From Planctomycetia bacterium (GTDB lineage Bacteria; Planctomycetota; Planctomycetia; Pirellulales; Thermoguttaceae), in NCBI GenBank assembly GCA_030537455.1, contig JAUNMR010000003.1:109232-173231 (forward strand): a DNA stretch of 64,000 bases, written 5' to 3'. A program made the translations under genes and the position numbers. Below the pieces are notes generated by a model. That model was not told where the DNA came from and ran no database searches. It saw only the letters and a list, made by a program, of their open reading frames with translations. The stretch's first letter is position 1; every line of letters begins with the position of its first letter. This document shows, one piece after another, positions 53,673 through 62,209 of this stretch.

Positions 53673-54335
53673 ATGTCAATTAATGTTATCGCCGTGGACG
53701 GACCGGCCGGCGCCGGTAAAAGCGCCGTCACGCAAGAGTTAGCGCGTCGACTTGGAATCGATTATCTCAATACCGGCGCTATGTACCGCGCGGTAGTGAT
53801 CGCGGCGCAACGTCAGGGCGTGGATCTGACAGACGAGGAGTCGATCACAGCGGTGGCGCGCCGCGCGCAGATCGAGTCGCGCGCAGGTCGAACTTATCTT
53901 GACGGCGAGGACGTCACCGACGCGGTGCGCGACGCGCAAATCTCACGGCTAGTGCGCTACAGCGCCAACGCGCCAGGGGTACGCGAAATCATGGCGCAGT
54001 TGCAACGCGCCATCGGACAAGAACGCCCCATTGCAACGGAGGGACGCGACCAGGGTACCGTCGTGTTTCCTGACGCGCGATGTAAATTCTATCTCACCGC
54101 CAGTGTGGAGGAGCGCGCACGACGTCGACTCAAGGAACTAAACGCGCGAGGTCAGTACGAGCCGCTCCAAGAGGTGCAACGTCAGATCCTCGAGCGCGAT
54201 CGTCTCGATATGCAACGTGAAGTCGGTCCGCTACGACAGCCTCAAGACGCCGTGGTTATCGACTCCTCCGAACTTAGTATCGAGCAGGTCGTCTCGATTA
54301 TGGAGAAAATCGCAAGAGAGAAAATCACGCTATAA
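53673..54335 (+). CDS. cmk: Cytidylate kinase
   Basis: 220 residues from the ATG at 53673, with AGGAAG 4 nt upstream. Phosphorylates CMP and dCMP to the diphosphates using ATP. P-loop DGPAGAGKSAVTQ (about 8-20), NTGAMYRAVVIAAQRQG, CMP-binding TEGRDQGTVVFPDARCKFYL (about 126-145) and RRLKELNARGQYEPLQEV. Length is normal. Likely cotranscribed with the GH16 gene 47 nt downstream, but the functions appear unrelated. Confidence 0.97.
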   Translation: MSINVIAVDGPAGAGKSAVTQELARRLGIDYLNTGAMYRAVVIAAQRQGVDLTDEESITAVARRAQIESRAGRTYLDGEDVTDAVRDAQISRLVRYSANAPGVREIMAQLQRAIGQERPIATEGRDQGTVVFPDARCKFYLTASVEERARRRLKELNARGQYEPLQEVQRQILERDRLDMQREVGPLRQPQDAVVIDSSELSIEQVVSIMEKIAREKITL

Positions 54336-54382
54336 GCGTCATTCTTTAAGTAACACAATCCCCTGCTAAAAAGGAAGGTAAA

Positions 54383-55264
54383 ATGAAGAGCGCAAATATT
54401 ATACGCCTATGCGCGCTGGCAATCTTGAGCGGCGCGGCGTTAAACGCGAGCTTGGGCAACGACTCCGAAGCGCCTCAAACGGTCAAAACGACCGATGGGC
54501 GCGAATTGAAACTCGTGTGGAACGACGAGTTCAACGGCGAGGGTCTACCGGACGCAAGGAAATGGAACTACGAAGTCGGGTACATTCGTAATAACGAGTC
54601 GCAATATTACACGAACGCACGTCAAGAGAATATTTTCCAGAAGGACGGCGTTCTGACGATTCGCACGCTCAAAGAAAAGTATCCGCTCGAAGGTAAGCCG
54701 AACAATCAGGGTCGCGATCATGCGGAGTACACCTCCGCCTGTATCGAGACGCGTGGGCTGGCGTCCTGGACTTACGGACGAATCGAAACGCGCGCGAAAC
54801 TACCCAAGGGAAAAGGAATTTGGCCCGCTATATGGATGCTAGGCGATAGTATCTCCCAGATCGGATGGCCCAAGTGCGGTGAAATCGACATTATGGAGTA
54901 CGTCGGTCACACGCCCAACACCGTTCATTCCACTGTCCACATGCACCGACCAGGCGGAGAAAACTGGCACAATGTCAGTCAAGGAAGTAAACTCACGCTC
55001 AATAAGTCGGGGGAAGAGCCGGAAGAACGTTTCTATGTCTATACCGTCGAATGGACCCCTGAAAAGCTAATCTTCCTGGTCGACGATAAAGTCGTACTAG
55101 AAGCTGACGCACAAAAACTCAAAGAAATGACCGACGTCTATCCCTTTAACGCCCCGCACTATTTGATCCTCAATACCGCAATCGGAGGAGCTTGGGGAGG
55201 AGAAATCGACAATAAGACCTGCCCCGCGGAGTTCATTATCGATTACGTGCGCGTCTACCAGTGA
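54383..55264 (+). CDS. Exported GH16 family glucanase
   Basis: 293 residues, with a signal peptide (residues 1-26, LCALAILSGAALNASLG). A strong ribosome-binding site (AAAGGAAGG) precedes the ATG. GH16 features: LVWNDEFNGEGLPDARKWNY, NNESQYYTNARQEN, WPAIWMLGDS and the catalytic GEIDIMEYVGHTP (Glu-x-Asp-x-x-Glu, about residues 168-173), then HSTVHMHRPGGENWHN. This is typical of endo-1,3(4)-beta-glucanase or laminarinase. It degrades beta-glucans or similar beta-linked galactans outside the cell; exact substrate not certain. Confidence 0.93.
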   Translation: MKSANIIRLCALAILSGAALNASLGNDSEAPQTVKTTDGRELKLVWNDEFNGEGLPDARKWNYEVGYIRNNESQYYTNARQENIFQKDGVLTIRTLKEKYPLEGKPNNQGRDHAEYTSACIETRGLASWTYGRIETRAKLPKGKGIWPAIWMLGDSISQIGWPKCGEIDIMEYVGHTPNTVHSTVHMHRPGGENWHNVSQGSKLTLNKSGEEPEERFYVYTVEWTPEKLIFLVDDKVVLEADAQKLKEMTDVYPFNAPHYLILNTAIGGAWGGEIDNKTCPAEFIIDYVRVYQ

Positions 55265-55335
55265 GACAAACGCCCTCTACGCGTCACAAAAATAAACCGC
55301 GCGTAAAATAAGAAGCATAATATACTGATAAAAAA

Positions 55336-55372
55336 AGAGAAGCTAGCGATCTTTTCACTAGCTTCTCTTTTT
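55336..55372. terminator. Bidirectional terminator between GH16 and FHA genes
   Basis: AGAGAAGCTAG (55336-55346) and CTAGCTTCTCT (55358-55368) form a perfect stem with an 11-nt loop, with A-tract before and T-tract after, so it can end transcription from both sides. Confidence 0.88.
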
Positions 55373-55436
55373 TTACATATTCGGTCATTGCGACTGCATT
55401 AAGCGCGCGTACCGGAGCCGTCAGGCGCCCAAACGC

Positions 55437-56219
55437 TTAGCGACCGCCTTTAAAGAAGTTTTTAAGCATATTAGCGGCGGCGTCAGAGGAACTAGGCGCG
55501 GACGGACCGGGCTTCTTTTCGACCTCTTCCTTCTTCTCGGGCTCTTGAGGCGTGTAGGGCAGATCGAGATCGACCGCTTCCATACGTAGCGTTTGCGTTT
55601 CCGAGGACGCGTTGTCGTCGTCTCCCAGGAGCCAGTCGGCGAGAGAATCGGAGTCGTCAGAATCGCCGGAGGCATTCAGTTCATTGATCGTCGGCTGGGT
55701 AAAGAGCGCGGCGGCGTCGACGGGCGCGACCTCAGGTTCCGTGGTCGGCGCGGGCGCGACGGTAGCTCCCGTAGCAGGCGCGGCGACAGGAGCCGGTTCC
55801 ACGGCAGGAGCTGCGGAGACCGTTTGAGAATTCGTCGCGCTCGTTGCAGAGGCGCCTTGCGCCATGGTGCGCGAAACAACGTCAGAGACGGAGGAGACTT
55901 TCGGCTTCATATCGCCCTTGATCGTCGGAATAATGACCACTTCGAATTCCAAGGGTCCAAAGGCAAGTCTATCGCCGTTCTTTAGCTCTTGTTCCACGCC
56001 AATGCGCTCGCCATTGACATAGACGCCGTTCTTACTGCCAAGGTCGCGAACGGAAACATAAGCTTCTTCCGTCAAAATGGCACAGTGATAACGGCTGATC
56101 AGTTCGCTACGTGGCTTCAGGTGGCAGTCGTCCGCGCGTCCAATCATGAATTGGGGGATCGAAATCGCAATGGTTTGGCCCTGACGAGAGCCGCCGATAA
56201 CCTTTAATTGAACTTTCAT
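55437..56219 (-). CDS. FHA domain protein
   Basis: 260 residues. The N-terminal FHA domain (about 24-95) has MIGRADDCHLKPRSELIS, SRYHC and VRDLGSKNGVYVNGERIG, the residues that bind phosphothreonine peptides. The rest is a low-complexity Ala/Pro/Val/Thr region (about 120-190) and an acidic segment with a short C-terminal Phe-Lys-Gly end. FHA proteins read signals of Ser/Thr kinases; the large kinase at 47156-50047 is a candidate partner, but this is inferred. Convergent with GH16, sharing a bidirectional terminator. Confidence 0.9.
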   Translation of the reverse strand: MKVQLKVIGGSRQGQTIAISIPQFMIGRADDCHLKPRSELISRYHCAILTEEAYVSVRDLGSKNGVYVNGERIGVEQELKNGDRLAFGPLEFEVVIIPTIKGDMKPKVSSVSDVVSRTMAQGASATSATNSQTVSAAPAVEPAPVAAPATGATVAPAPTTEPEVAPVDAAALFTQPTINELNASGDSDDSDSLADWLLGDDDNASSETQTLRMEAVDLDLPYTPQEPEKKEEVEKKPGPSAPSSSDAAANMLKNFFKGGR

Positions 56220-56690
56220 TCTATAACCTTCGTGAAAACTAATCTCGTAACCAAGCTACACGCTTAGCTACGTTGTGGCGTCGTAACATGATTGGCTTAT
56301 AACTCGGTATGAATAGGAATAAAAAAGCCGATAAACGTCGCGCTATACTGCGCCTGGACGGTACGTCATAAGCGTCATGCTTGCGTCAATCGCACGCCAG
56401 CCAGCGAACAGACGCTATCCCCAATTTTAAGGATAATCGGCAATAGAAACAAACCCTATTTCTCAAAAAGTTCCTAAAATATCAAAAAATGCTAAAAAAA
56501 AACGGATAAACGCCACGACTCACGTACATAGGCGCGACGTGTTAAGCTTGCTCACGTGCGAACGAAAATATCGATAAAAAAGGGTCGCAAGAGTTGCTTT
56601 TCACTCGGCGGTCTGTTAAAACTAGTTATATCGTGCGCGATTGTTCGCGTCATTTTAGGAATTGTTCATAGTATAAGAGGAGAACCTTGC
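56220..56690. other. Intergenic region (471 nt)
   Basis: Between the FHA gene (minus) and the first isomerase gene (plus). AT-rich stretches at 56440-56500. The open frame of the isomerase extends up to 56556 but no ribosome-binding site supports a start before 56691. No hairpin or promoter pair could be assigned confidently. Confidence 0.45.
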
Positions 56691-57845
56691 ATGTCGCGCC
56701 CCATAACGATCATCACGGGCCAATTCGGCGACGTGGCGTCAGAAGATCTTTTCACGAAAATGTCGTCCATCGGCTACGCCGGTCTTGAACTTGCGTGCGG
56801 TACCGACCACTTTGACGTGCAGTTGTGTCTCAACGACGAGAATTATTTCCAGGCGAAGACCGCGCAACTTAAACGCCATAACCTCCAGTGCTGGGCGCTC
56901 TCCAACCACTGCGTCGGACAGGCCGTGCTCGATCGTATCGACCAACGCAATCTTGACGTGCTGCCCGAAAGATTAAGGGATAAAGACCCCGAGGTCGTGT
57001 GGAAAAATTGCGCGCAGGAAATGATCGATACCGCGCGAGCCGCCGCTAAGATCGGAGCCAAAATCGTCACCGGGTTCACCGGCTCCTCCATATGGCCCTT
57101 CCTTTACAGCTTCCCACCGGTTCCGCAATATAGCGAGCCAGAGGCGGAAAACCTCAGTAGTCCTTATTACAAGCCCCAACCGACCAAGGTTCTCAACGCC
57201 AGCGGCGTTCTGGTTCCGCGCGTTAAGCCGTACTACGCGGACGTCGTCCTGCAATACCAAAAGCAGGGCAAGGATCCCATGTCGATCGACTGGATTCGTA
57301 AGGGTTTCGAGCTGCTCGCAGAACGTTGGATTCCGATCCTCGACGAATACGAGAAACTCGGCGTGAAATTCGCACTGGAAGTTCATCCGACGGAAATTGC
57401 GTTCGACCTGTGGTCCGCGGAAACCGCGCTCTATGCTCTGAACTTGCACCCCGCCTTCGGTTTTAACTTCGATCCCTCTCACCTACTGTGGCAACAGGTC
57501 GACCCGGTGCGCTTTATTCGCGTCTTCTCCGACAGGATCTATCATGTCCATATGAAGGACGTGGCGTTGCAACTCGACGGAGAAAACGGTCTGCTCGGCT
57601 CGCACATTCCCTTTGGCGATCCACGCAGAGGATGGGAATTTCGGTCGTTAGGTCATGGAAACGTTAAGTTCGAAGAGATCATTCGCGCGCTCAACGATAT
57701 CGAATACGACGGTCCGCTCTCCGTGGAGTGGGAAGACCAGCGTATGGATCGATGGCACGGCGCTCAGGAATCGTACGATTTCGTTAAAAAACTCGACTTC
57801 GAACGCAACGTCGACGTCGTCTTTGACGCGCAATTCGCAAAGTAA
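56691..57845 (+). CDS. Sugar phosphate isomerase/epimerase family protein A
   Basis: 384 residues from an ATG with AGGAG 8 nt upstream. Xylose-isomerase-like TIM barrel (AP endonuclease 2 superfamily): MSRPITIITGQFGDV, GYAGLELACGTDHFDVQLCL, AKIVTGFTGSSIWPFLYSFP. Likely metal ligands: Glu in FALEVHPTEIAFD, Asp-His in FNFDPSHLLWQQ, His in HVHMKD, and Glu in LSVEWEDQRMD. It carries a segment of about 52 residues (57129-57285) absent from its paralogue. Predicted to isomerise or epimerise a sugar; substrate unknown. Tandem with the gene at 58010. Confidence 0.87.
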   Translation: MSRPITIITGQFGDVASEDLFTKMSSIGYAGLELACGTDHFDVQLCLNDENYFQAKTAQLKRHNLQCWALSNHCVGQAVLDRIDQRNLDVLPERLRDKDPEVVWKNCAQEMIDTARAAAKIGAKIVTGFTGSSIWPFLYSFPPVPQYSEPEAENLSSPYYKPQPTKVLNASGVLVPRVKPYYADVVLQYQKQGKDPMSIDWIRKGFELLAERWIPILDEYEKLGVKFALEVHPTEIAFDLWSAETALYALNLHPAFGFNFDPSHLLWQQVDPVRFIRVFSDRIYHVHMKDVALQLDGENGLLGSHIPFGDPRRGWEFRSLGHGNVKFEEIIRALNDIEYDGPLSVEWEDQRMDRWHGAQESYDFVKKLDFERNVDVVFDAQFAK

Positions 57846-57886
57846 GACACAATTTGCCATGCTTTTGTAAATTGTGACAATTTGAT

Positions 57887-57915
57887 TTGATTTTTTAACG
57901 CGCTCTTGTTAATAT
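57887..57915 (+). promoter_or_regulatory. Candidate promoter of isomerase B
   Basis: TTGATT (57887-57892), 17-nt spacer, TAATAT (57910-57915) in the spacer between the paralogues, suggesting independent expression of the second gene. Confidence 0.6.
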
Positions 57916-58009
57916 ATAGTAGTAGGACGCGCGCTACGTCGCTACACGCGAGGCGCGCTCCGGCGCAAAAAATAGACGAACTCACTTCTTTATTGGAGGT
58001 TATCACACA

Positions 58010-59008
58010 ATGGCTCGACGACCCATTACGATCATTACCGGTCAATTCGGCGACGTTCCTTCCACCGATCTGTTCCCGCGTATGGCGGAAATCGGCTACA
58101 ACGGTCTGGAACTTGCCGCTGGCACCGACCACTTCGACGTGCAACGCTGCCTGAACGAAGAAGGTTACTGCGAAGCGAAAAAAGCGCAGTTGGACAAATA
58201 CAATCTCAAGTGCTGGGCTATCAGCAACCACTGTGTGGGTCAAGGCGTCTTGGATCAAATCGACCAACGTAATCTCGACGTGATTCCTGAACGTTTGCGT
58301 AGCGACGACAAAGAACAGGTCTGGAAAAACTGCGCGGAAGAAATGAAAGACACCGCACGCGCCGCCGCTAAGTTCGGCGCAAAGATCGTCACCGGCTTCA
58401 CCGGCTCCTCGATCTGGCCCTATCTCTATAGCTTCCCGCCGGTGCCACAATCCTGGATCGACGACGGCTTCAAACTGCTGAAAGAACGCTGGACCCCGAT
58501 CCTCGACGTCTATCAAGAGTGTGGAATCAAGTTCGCACTGGAAGTCCACCCGACGGAAATCGCGTTCGATATCCACTCCGCGCAATTGGCTCTGGAAGCG
58601 CTCGATTTTCATCCGGCCTTCGGTTTTAACTTCGACCCCTCTCACCTCATTTGGCAAATGGTTGACCCGGTCAAGTTCATCCGTCGATTCCCCGAAAGAA
58701 TCTTCCATGTGCATATGAAAGACGCCGCGCTACAACTTGACGGCGAAAACGGCATTCTCGGCTCGCACTTGCCATTCGGAGATTATCGCCGCGGTTGGGA
58801 ATTCCGTTCGCTCGGTCATGGCGACGTGAACTTCGAAGAAATCATTCGCGCTCTGAACGATATCAACTATGACGGTCCGCTCTCCGTCGAATGGGAAGAC
58901 CAACGTATGGATCGCTGGTACGGCGCGCGCGAATCCTTCGATTTCGTCCAAAAGGTCGACTTCCCCAAGAACGTCGACGTCGTCTTCGACGCGCAATTCG
59001 CTAAATAA
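58010..59008 (+). CDS. Sugar phosphate isomerase/epimerase family protein B
   Basis: 332 residues, paralogue of the preceding gene with the same barrel core but without the 52-residue insertion (VPQSWIDDGFKLLKERW directly joined). Start has GGAGG 10 nt upstream. Motifs: GLELAAGTDHFDVQRCL, FALEVHPTEIAFDIHS, NFDPSHLIWQM, HVHMKDAALQLDGENGILGS and LSVEWEDQRMDRWYGARE. Probably acts on a sugar related to that of gene A. Followed by two terminators. Confidence 0.88.
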   Translation: MARRPITIITGQFGDVPSTDLFPRMAEIGYNGLELAAGTDHFDVQRCLNEEGYCEAKKAQLDKYNLKCWAISNHCVGQGVLDQIDQRNLDVIPERLRSDDKEQVWKNCAEEMKDTARAAAKFGAKIVTGFTGSSIWPYLYSFPPVPQSWIDDGFKLLKERWTPILDVYQECGIKFALEVHPTEIAFDIHSAQLALEALDFHPAFGFNFDPSHLIWQMVDPVKFIRRFPERIFHVHMKDAALQLDGENGILGSHLPFGDYRRGWEFRSLGHGDVNFEEIIRALNDINYDGPLSVEWEDQRMDRWYGARESFDFVQKVDFPKNVDVVFDAQFAK

Positions 59009-59066
59009 GTTACCGCACACGCAACTGTTAGTTTAAGGAATAATCCATAGACTAAACTTATATCAG

Positions 59067-59109
59067 GAAGCCCAAAGGAAAGAGCAAACGTTCCCTTTGG
59101 GCTTCTTTT
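59067..59109 (+). terminator. Terminator after isomerase B
   Basis: GAAGCCCAAAGG (59067-59078) and CCTTTGGGCTTC (59094-59105) form a perfect 12-bp stem, followed by TTTTA. Confidence 0.85.
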
Positions 59110-59215
59110 ATCCCCTCTGAACGTACAAACCTAAAACCAAACGCGACGTCAACACGACGATTCCGCGCACACTGTGACAAAAACGTTGCTGTTCGTTGAC
59201 GTTTCCACCAAACAC

Positions 59216-59259
59216 AAAATGGCGTCGTTGCAGAATACCTCACAACGACGCCATTTTTT
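59216..59259. terminator. Bidirectional terminator
   Basis: AAAATGGCGTCGTTG (59216-59230) pairs with CAACGACGCCATTTT (59243-59257), 15 bp with a 12-nt loop, flanked by A and T tracts. Serves the minus-strand gene ending at 59303 and is a backup for the isomerase. Confidence 0.88.
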
Positions 59260-59302
59260 ACTTCAATACCGACCGTCTCTCATTAGAGGCGCCTAAGCAG
59301 AA

Positions 59303-61813
59303 TCAGTTCTCGTTGCTTACCGTCTTCTCGTAGATATCGAGCATATCGGAGAGGAGCTTCTGTACTTCTACCGATTCCGTTTCAGAGGCATTGTAGCGAT
59401 CGTACATTCTCGTGACGTCCGGACCGCGCAGAAGCGAACCGTTCGTTTCCATCTGACGCTCGAATGCGCGCAACGTTTGGCGACGAGAGTTCATCGATAA
59501 GCGCGGATCACACGTCATTTCAATCAGGAGATTCTGCATTTGGTTCGTCTTGATCGTGGAGGCGAATTCCAAACCAACGTCAAAAAGCTCCTTGTGTGAC
59601 AGAAGATTACGCGTCAGTTCGGTAATCGAATCGAAGTCGTATAGCTCGCCTCGTGTTTTATAGAGATTCAACACCGCGCCGGCGGCCAATTGCGCCTCGC
59701 GCATACGCTGCGACGCCTCGGGCGTTTCCACTTTCACCTTGTCAAAGAGACTTTGTACGGCATAAGACGCCGATTCAAGATTAAAGGGCGTAACGACCAC
59801 GGCAACATTAGGTTCTTTACCGACCTTGACGCTGGCGGTCGTCTTGGCAAGTTCGTCACTGGCGCCAACCATGAGAGGAGTCTGACAGGTACGCACGTCG
59901 TCACGCAAAATCTGAGCGAGCACGATCAAGTCAGGGGAGGAAAGTTGCGCGTCGGCATAGACAAACTCCACGTCCGGGCTACTTTGCGCCGCAAGAATGG
60001 CGTCACGACCGGTTGTGACGCTTTTGGTCTTGTAACCCAAGTCAATAAAGAATTTGGAGAGCACGGCGCATTCTGCTAATTTCGGATGCGCGACGATCAC
60101 GACGCGTTCGCCGCTGGCGCTAGCGAACCAGTTGAGCGCCTCTAGCGTGCGACTGGCGCCGGAATATCCCCTCTCGGGGTTCCAGCGTACAATAGCGGCA
60201 AGCGCTTCGAATCTGAGTCGACGATCGGGACAAGTGGCCGCCTGAACAATCACCGACGGCTCGCCCTTACTACTGGCCGTCAGGCTTTCGTTACCGATTT
60301 CGCGCAGAATAATCACAGGAATTAGCGCGCCGACGTAATGTTTCGTATTAAGCGCAAAGCTCAATGCGGTTTGCAACTGTTGCACGTTAAGTTGTGGCAA
60401 CTGTTTTTCAAAGGGCGGAATACCCAGCGCGGCCTGATCGAGACCGGAACGATAAGCCTCTTTTTCCGCGACCGCTGTAATCGCAATGGTTAGCGCGTTT
60501 TCACTGGGCTGGTCGTTACTCGCAAGAACCTTATAAGTCGTCAGCGCCCAGTAGGCGGCGTCGTCACGATACGCTTGATCGACCGAAATGGTTGTAAAGA
60601 CCGCGCGCTTGAGATCGTCGTTCCACACGCAACGACGAAATTCCTTTGAGTAGGGGTCGCGATAGAGCAAAGTACGACCGTAATATCCTCGCGCGGTCTC
60701 ATAAGCTTCCGCGCCGATATTTTCAATCGAGGGGAATGCGCCACACTGCGCCTTAATCGCCGATTCGAATTGAGACTTCACGTCGTCTGCAAGGTCGCCG
60801 CTGTAGTAACGCGCGGTAAGTTCCAGCGCAATACGCGTATCGACCATCTTAGAGAGCGCGGTCGCGATCGGCGCGGAGTTCTCTTGTGGAATTTCATGCA
60901 GTAAGGTCAGTAGAGCGTCGACCGCGTCGGTCATAAAGAACGGGAGCAAATCCTGGGCGCACTGCGCGCGAGTTTGATCCGCGCCAATGAGATCGTTGAG
61001 CAGTAGCGCGAGCGCCGCTTCGCCGCCGCGACGCGCGCGATTGATCGCCTGGGAACGTCGCGACGTGTCACTGGCGGTCGTAAAGAGTTCAAACGCTTCG
61101 CGCAACGCCGTTTCATCGTTCCAGTAGGCTTCGGCCGTCTTGGTCACGCGCTCATAAGCTTGAACGCCGACAGCGTCAAGTTCGGTAAGCGCAAGCGCTT
61201 CGAAGGCGCGCCCCTCGCCGAATTTCTCCAGCGCCTCGGCCGTCTCTTGCGGCGTGGCGTCGGGCGCGTCTAACGCCTTTTGCATCATGAGCTTAGCAAA
61301 CGCAGGTCGACCGACGCGCGCGATTTGTGTCGCGGCGCAGAAGTAATCGACGGTCGTCTTGAGGTCGCGTAACAGAATGGAGCGTTCAGCCGCGTTGGCG
61401 GTGTCGATGAAATCCTGCTCGGTTTTGATATCGTCCGGAACGTCCTCTGGGCGATTATATTTCGCTCTTGGATCGTTTTCGTCCACAGGCTTATTTTGCG
61501 CGGCCGCGACGGGAGTCGTGGCGTTCTTTACAGGCGCGACAGGTTCTTCGTCGGAATTGAGCGTCGACGGAGCGAAGGGGTCGGGCGCGTCCGCGTCGTT
61601 GGATTCGTCAAAGAGGTCGGAGTCGTCGCCGGCGGCAAAGGGATCTTCTTCGTCGCCGTCCTCGCCAAAGGGGTCGTCGTCTTGGCCATAGGCGACGCAC
61701 GTTACAGAGGGAAACGTTTCCAAAATGCGGCACACGCGCGAGGAGGAAGCGCTAAAGCAATACAGCGCGCACAACGCGCTCAGCGCGATCAGAATTCGAA
61801 AATGGGTTCGCAT
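59303..61813 (-). CDS. Large exported protein with HEAT-like and receiver-like regions
   Basis: 836 residues from the ATG at 61813, which begins a hydrophobic signal segment (ILIALSALCALYCFSA). The frame extends to 61888 without support. An acidic DP/DE-rich region follows (DDPFGEDGDEEDPFAAGDD). The middle is helical and resembles HEAT-like or armadillo repeats (ARRGGEAALALLLNDLIGAD). Residues about 568-690 resemble a two-component receiver domain (ERVVIVAHPKLAECAVLSKF, VEFVYADAQLSSPD), but the conserved Lys is Thr in VVVTPFN. A helical C-terminus of about 130 residues follows. Function unknown. Confidence 0.65.
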   Translation of the reverse strand: MRTHFRILIALSALCALYCFSASSSRVCRILETFPSVTCVAYGQDDDPFGEDGDEEDPFAAGDDSDLFDESNDADAPDPFAPSTLNSDEEPVAPVKNATTPVAAAQNKPVDENDPRAKYNRPEDVPDDIKTEQDFIDTANAAERSILLRDLKTTVDYFCAATQIARVGRPAFAKLMMQKALDAPDATPQETAEALEKFGEGRAFEALALTELDAVGVQAYERVTKTAEAYWNDETALREAFELFTTASDTSRRSQAINRARRGGEAALALLLNDLIGADQTRAQCAQDLLPFFMTDAVDALLTLLHEIPQENSAPIATALSKMVDTRIALELTARYYSGDLADDVKSQFESAIKAQCGAFPSIENIGAEAYETARGYYGRTLLYRDPYSKEFRRCVWNDDLKRAVFTTISVDQAYRDDAAYWALTTYKVLASNDQPSENALTIAITAVAEKEAYRSGLDQAALGIPPFEKQLPQLNVQQLQTALSFALNTKHYVGALIPVIILREIGNESLTASSKGEPSVIVQAATCPDRRLRFEALAAIVRWNPERGYSGASRTLEALNWFASASGERVVIVAHPKLAECAVLSKFFIDLGYKTKSVTTGRDAILAAQSSPDVEFVYADAQLSSPDLIVLAQILRDDVRTCQTPLMVGASDELAKTTASVKVGKEPNVAVVVTPFNLESASYAVQSLFDKVKVETPEASQRMREAQLAAGAVLNLYKTRGELYDFDSITELTRNLLSHKELFDVGLEFASTIKTNQMQNLLIEMTCDPRLSMNSRRQTLRAFERQMETNGSLLRGPDVTRMYDRYNASETESVEVQKLLSDMLDIYEKTVSNEN

Positions 61814-62209
61814 ACCAACGCTTTCGCTATAAAATGCCAAAGGACCAACGTCGACGCGACGCGTTCGCTTCACATAAAAACAACGCACAGAGCGCCGTTT
61901 ATTCTAGTATAAAGCCAAATAAACGCCTAAAACACAACGCCAAAAGAAAAAACGCCTTTTTCAACATGACTCAACGCGCCTCACCCCTAGTGTTAGCGCA
62001 ATAGTTAAAAGCAATACATTTTATTTTAATTAATAACTTTGTCTATTCTTTTTAAACAAACACGGTTTCATGGACTCGATTCGCTCTGCAAACCCATTAG
62101 CTTAAAAACTTGACGTCAACGCCGACGCGTGTCACAATAGAACCGTGACGACTAGCGCAAGCGCCAGCGGAGCGCTGTACACAGGCATGTTAGCAACCTT
62201 CTTCACCCC
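61814..62209. other. Divergent intergenic region (396 nt)
   Basis: Between the exported protein and the phosphodiesterase gene. A weak candidate promoter for the plus-strand gene: TTGACG at 62110-62115, 17-nt spacer, CACAAT at 62133-62138. AT-rich near 62020-62060. No gene. Confidence 0.45.
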
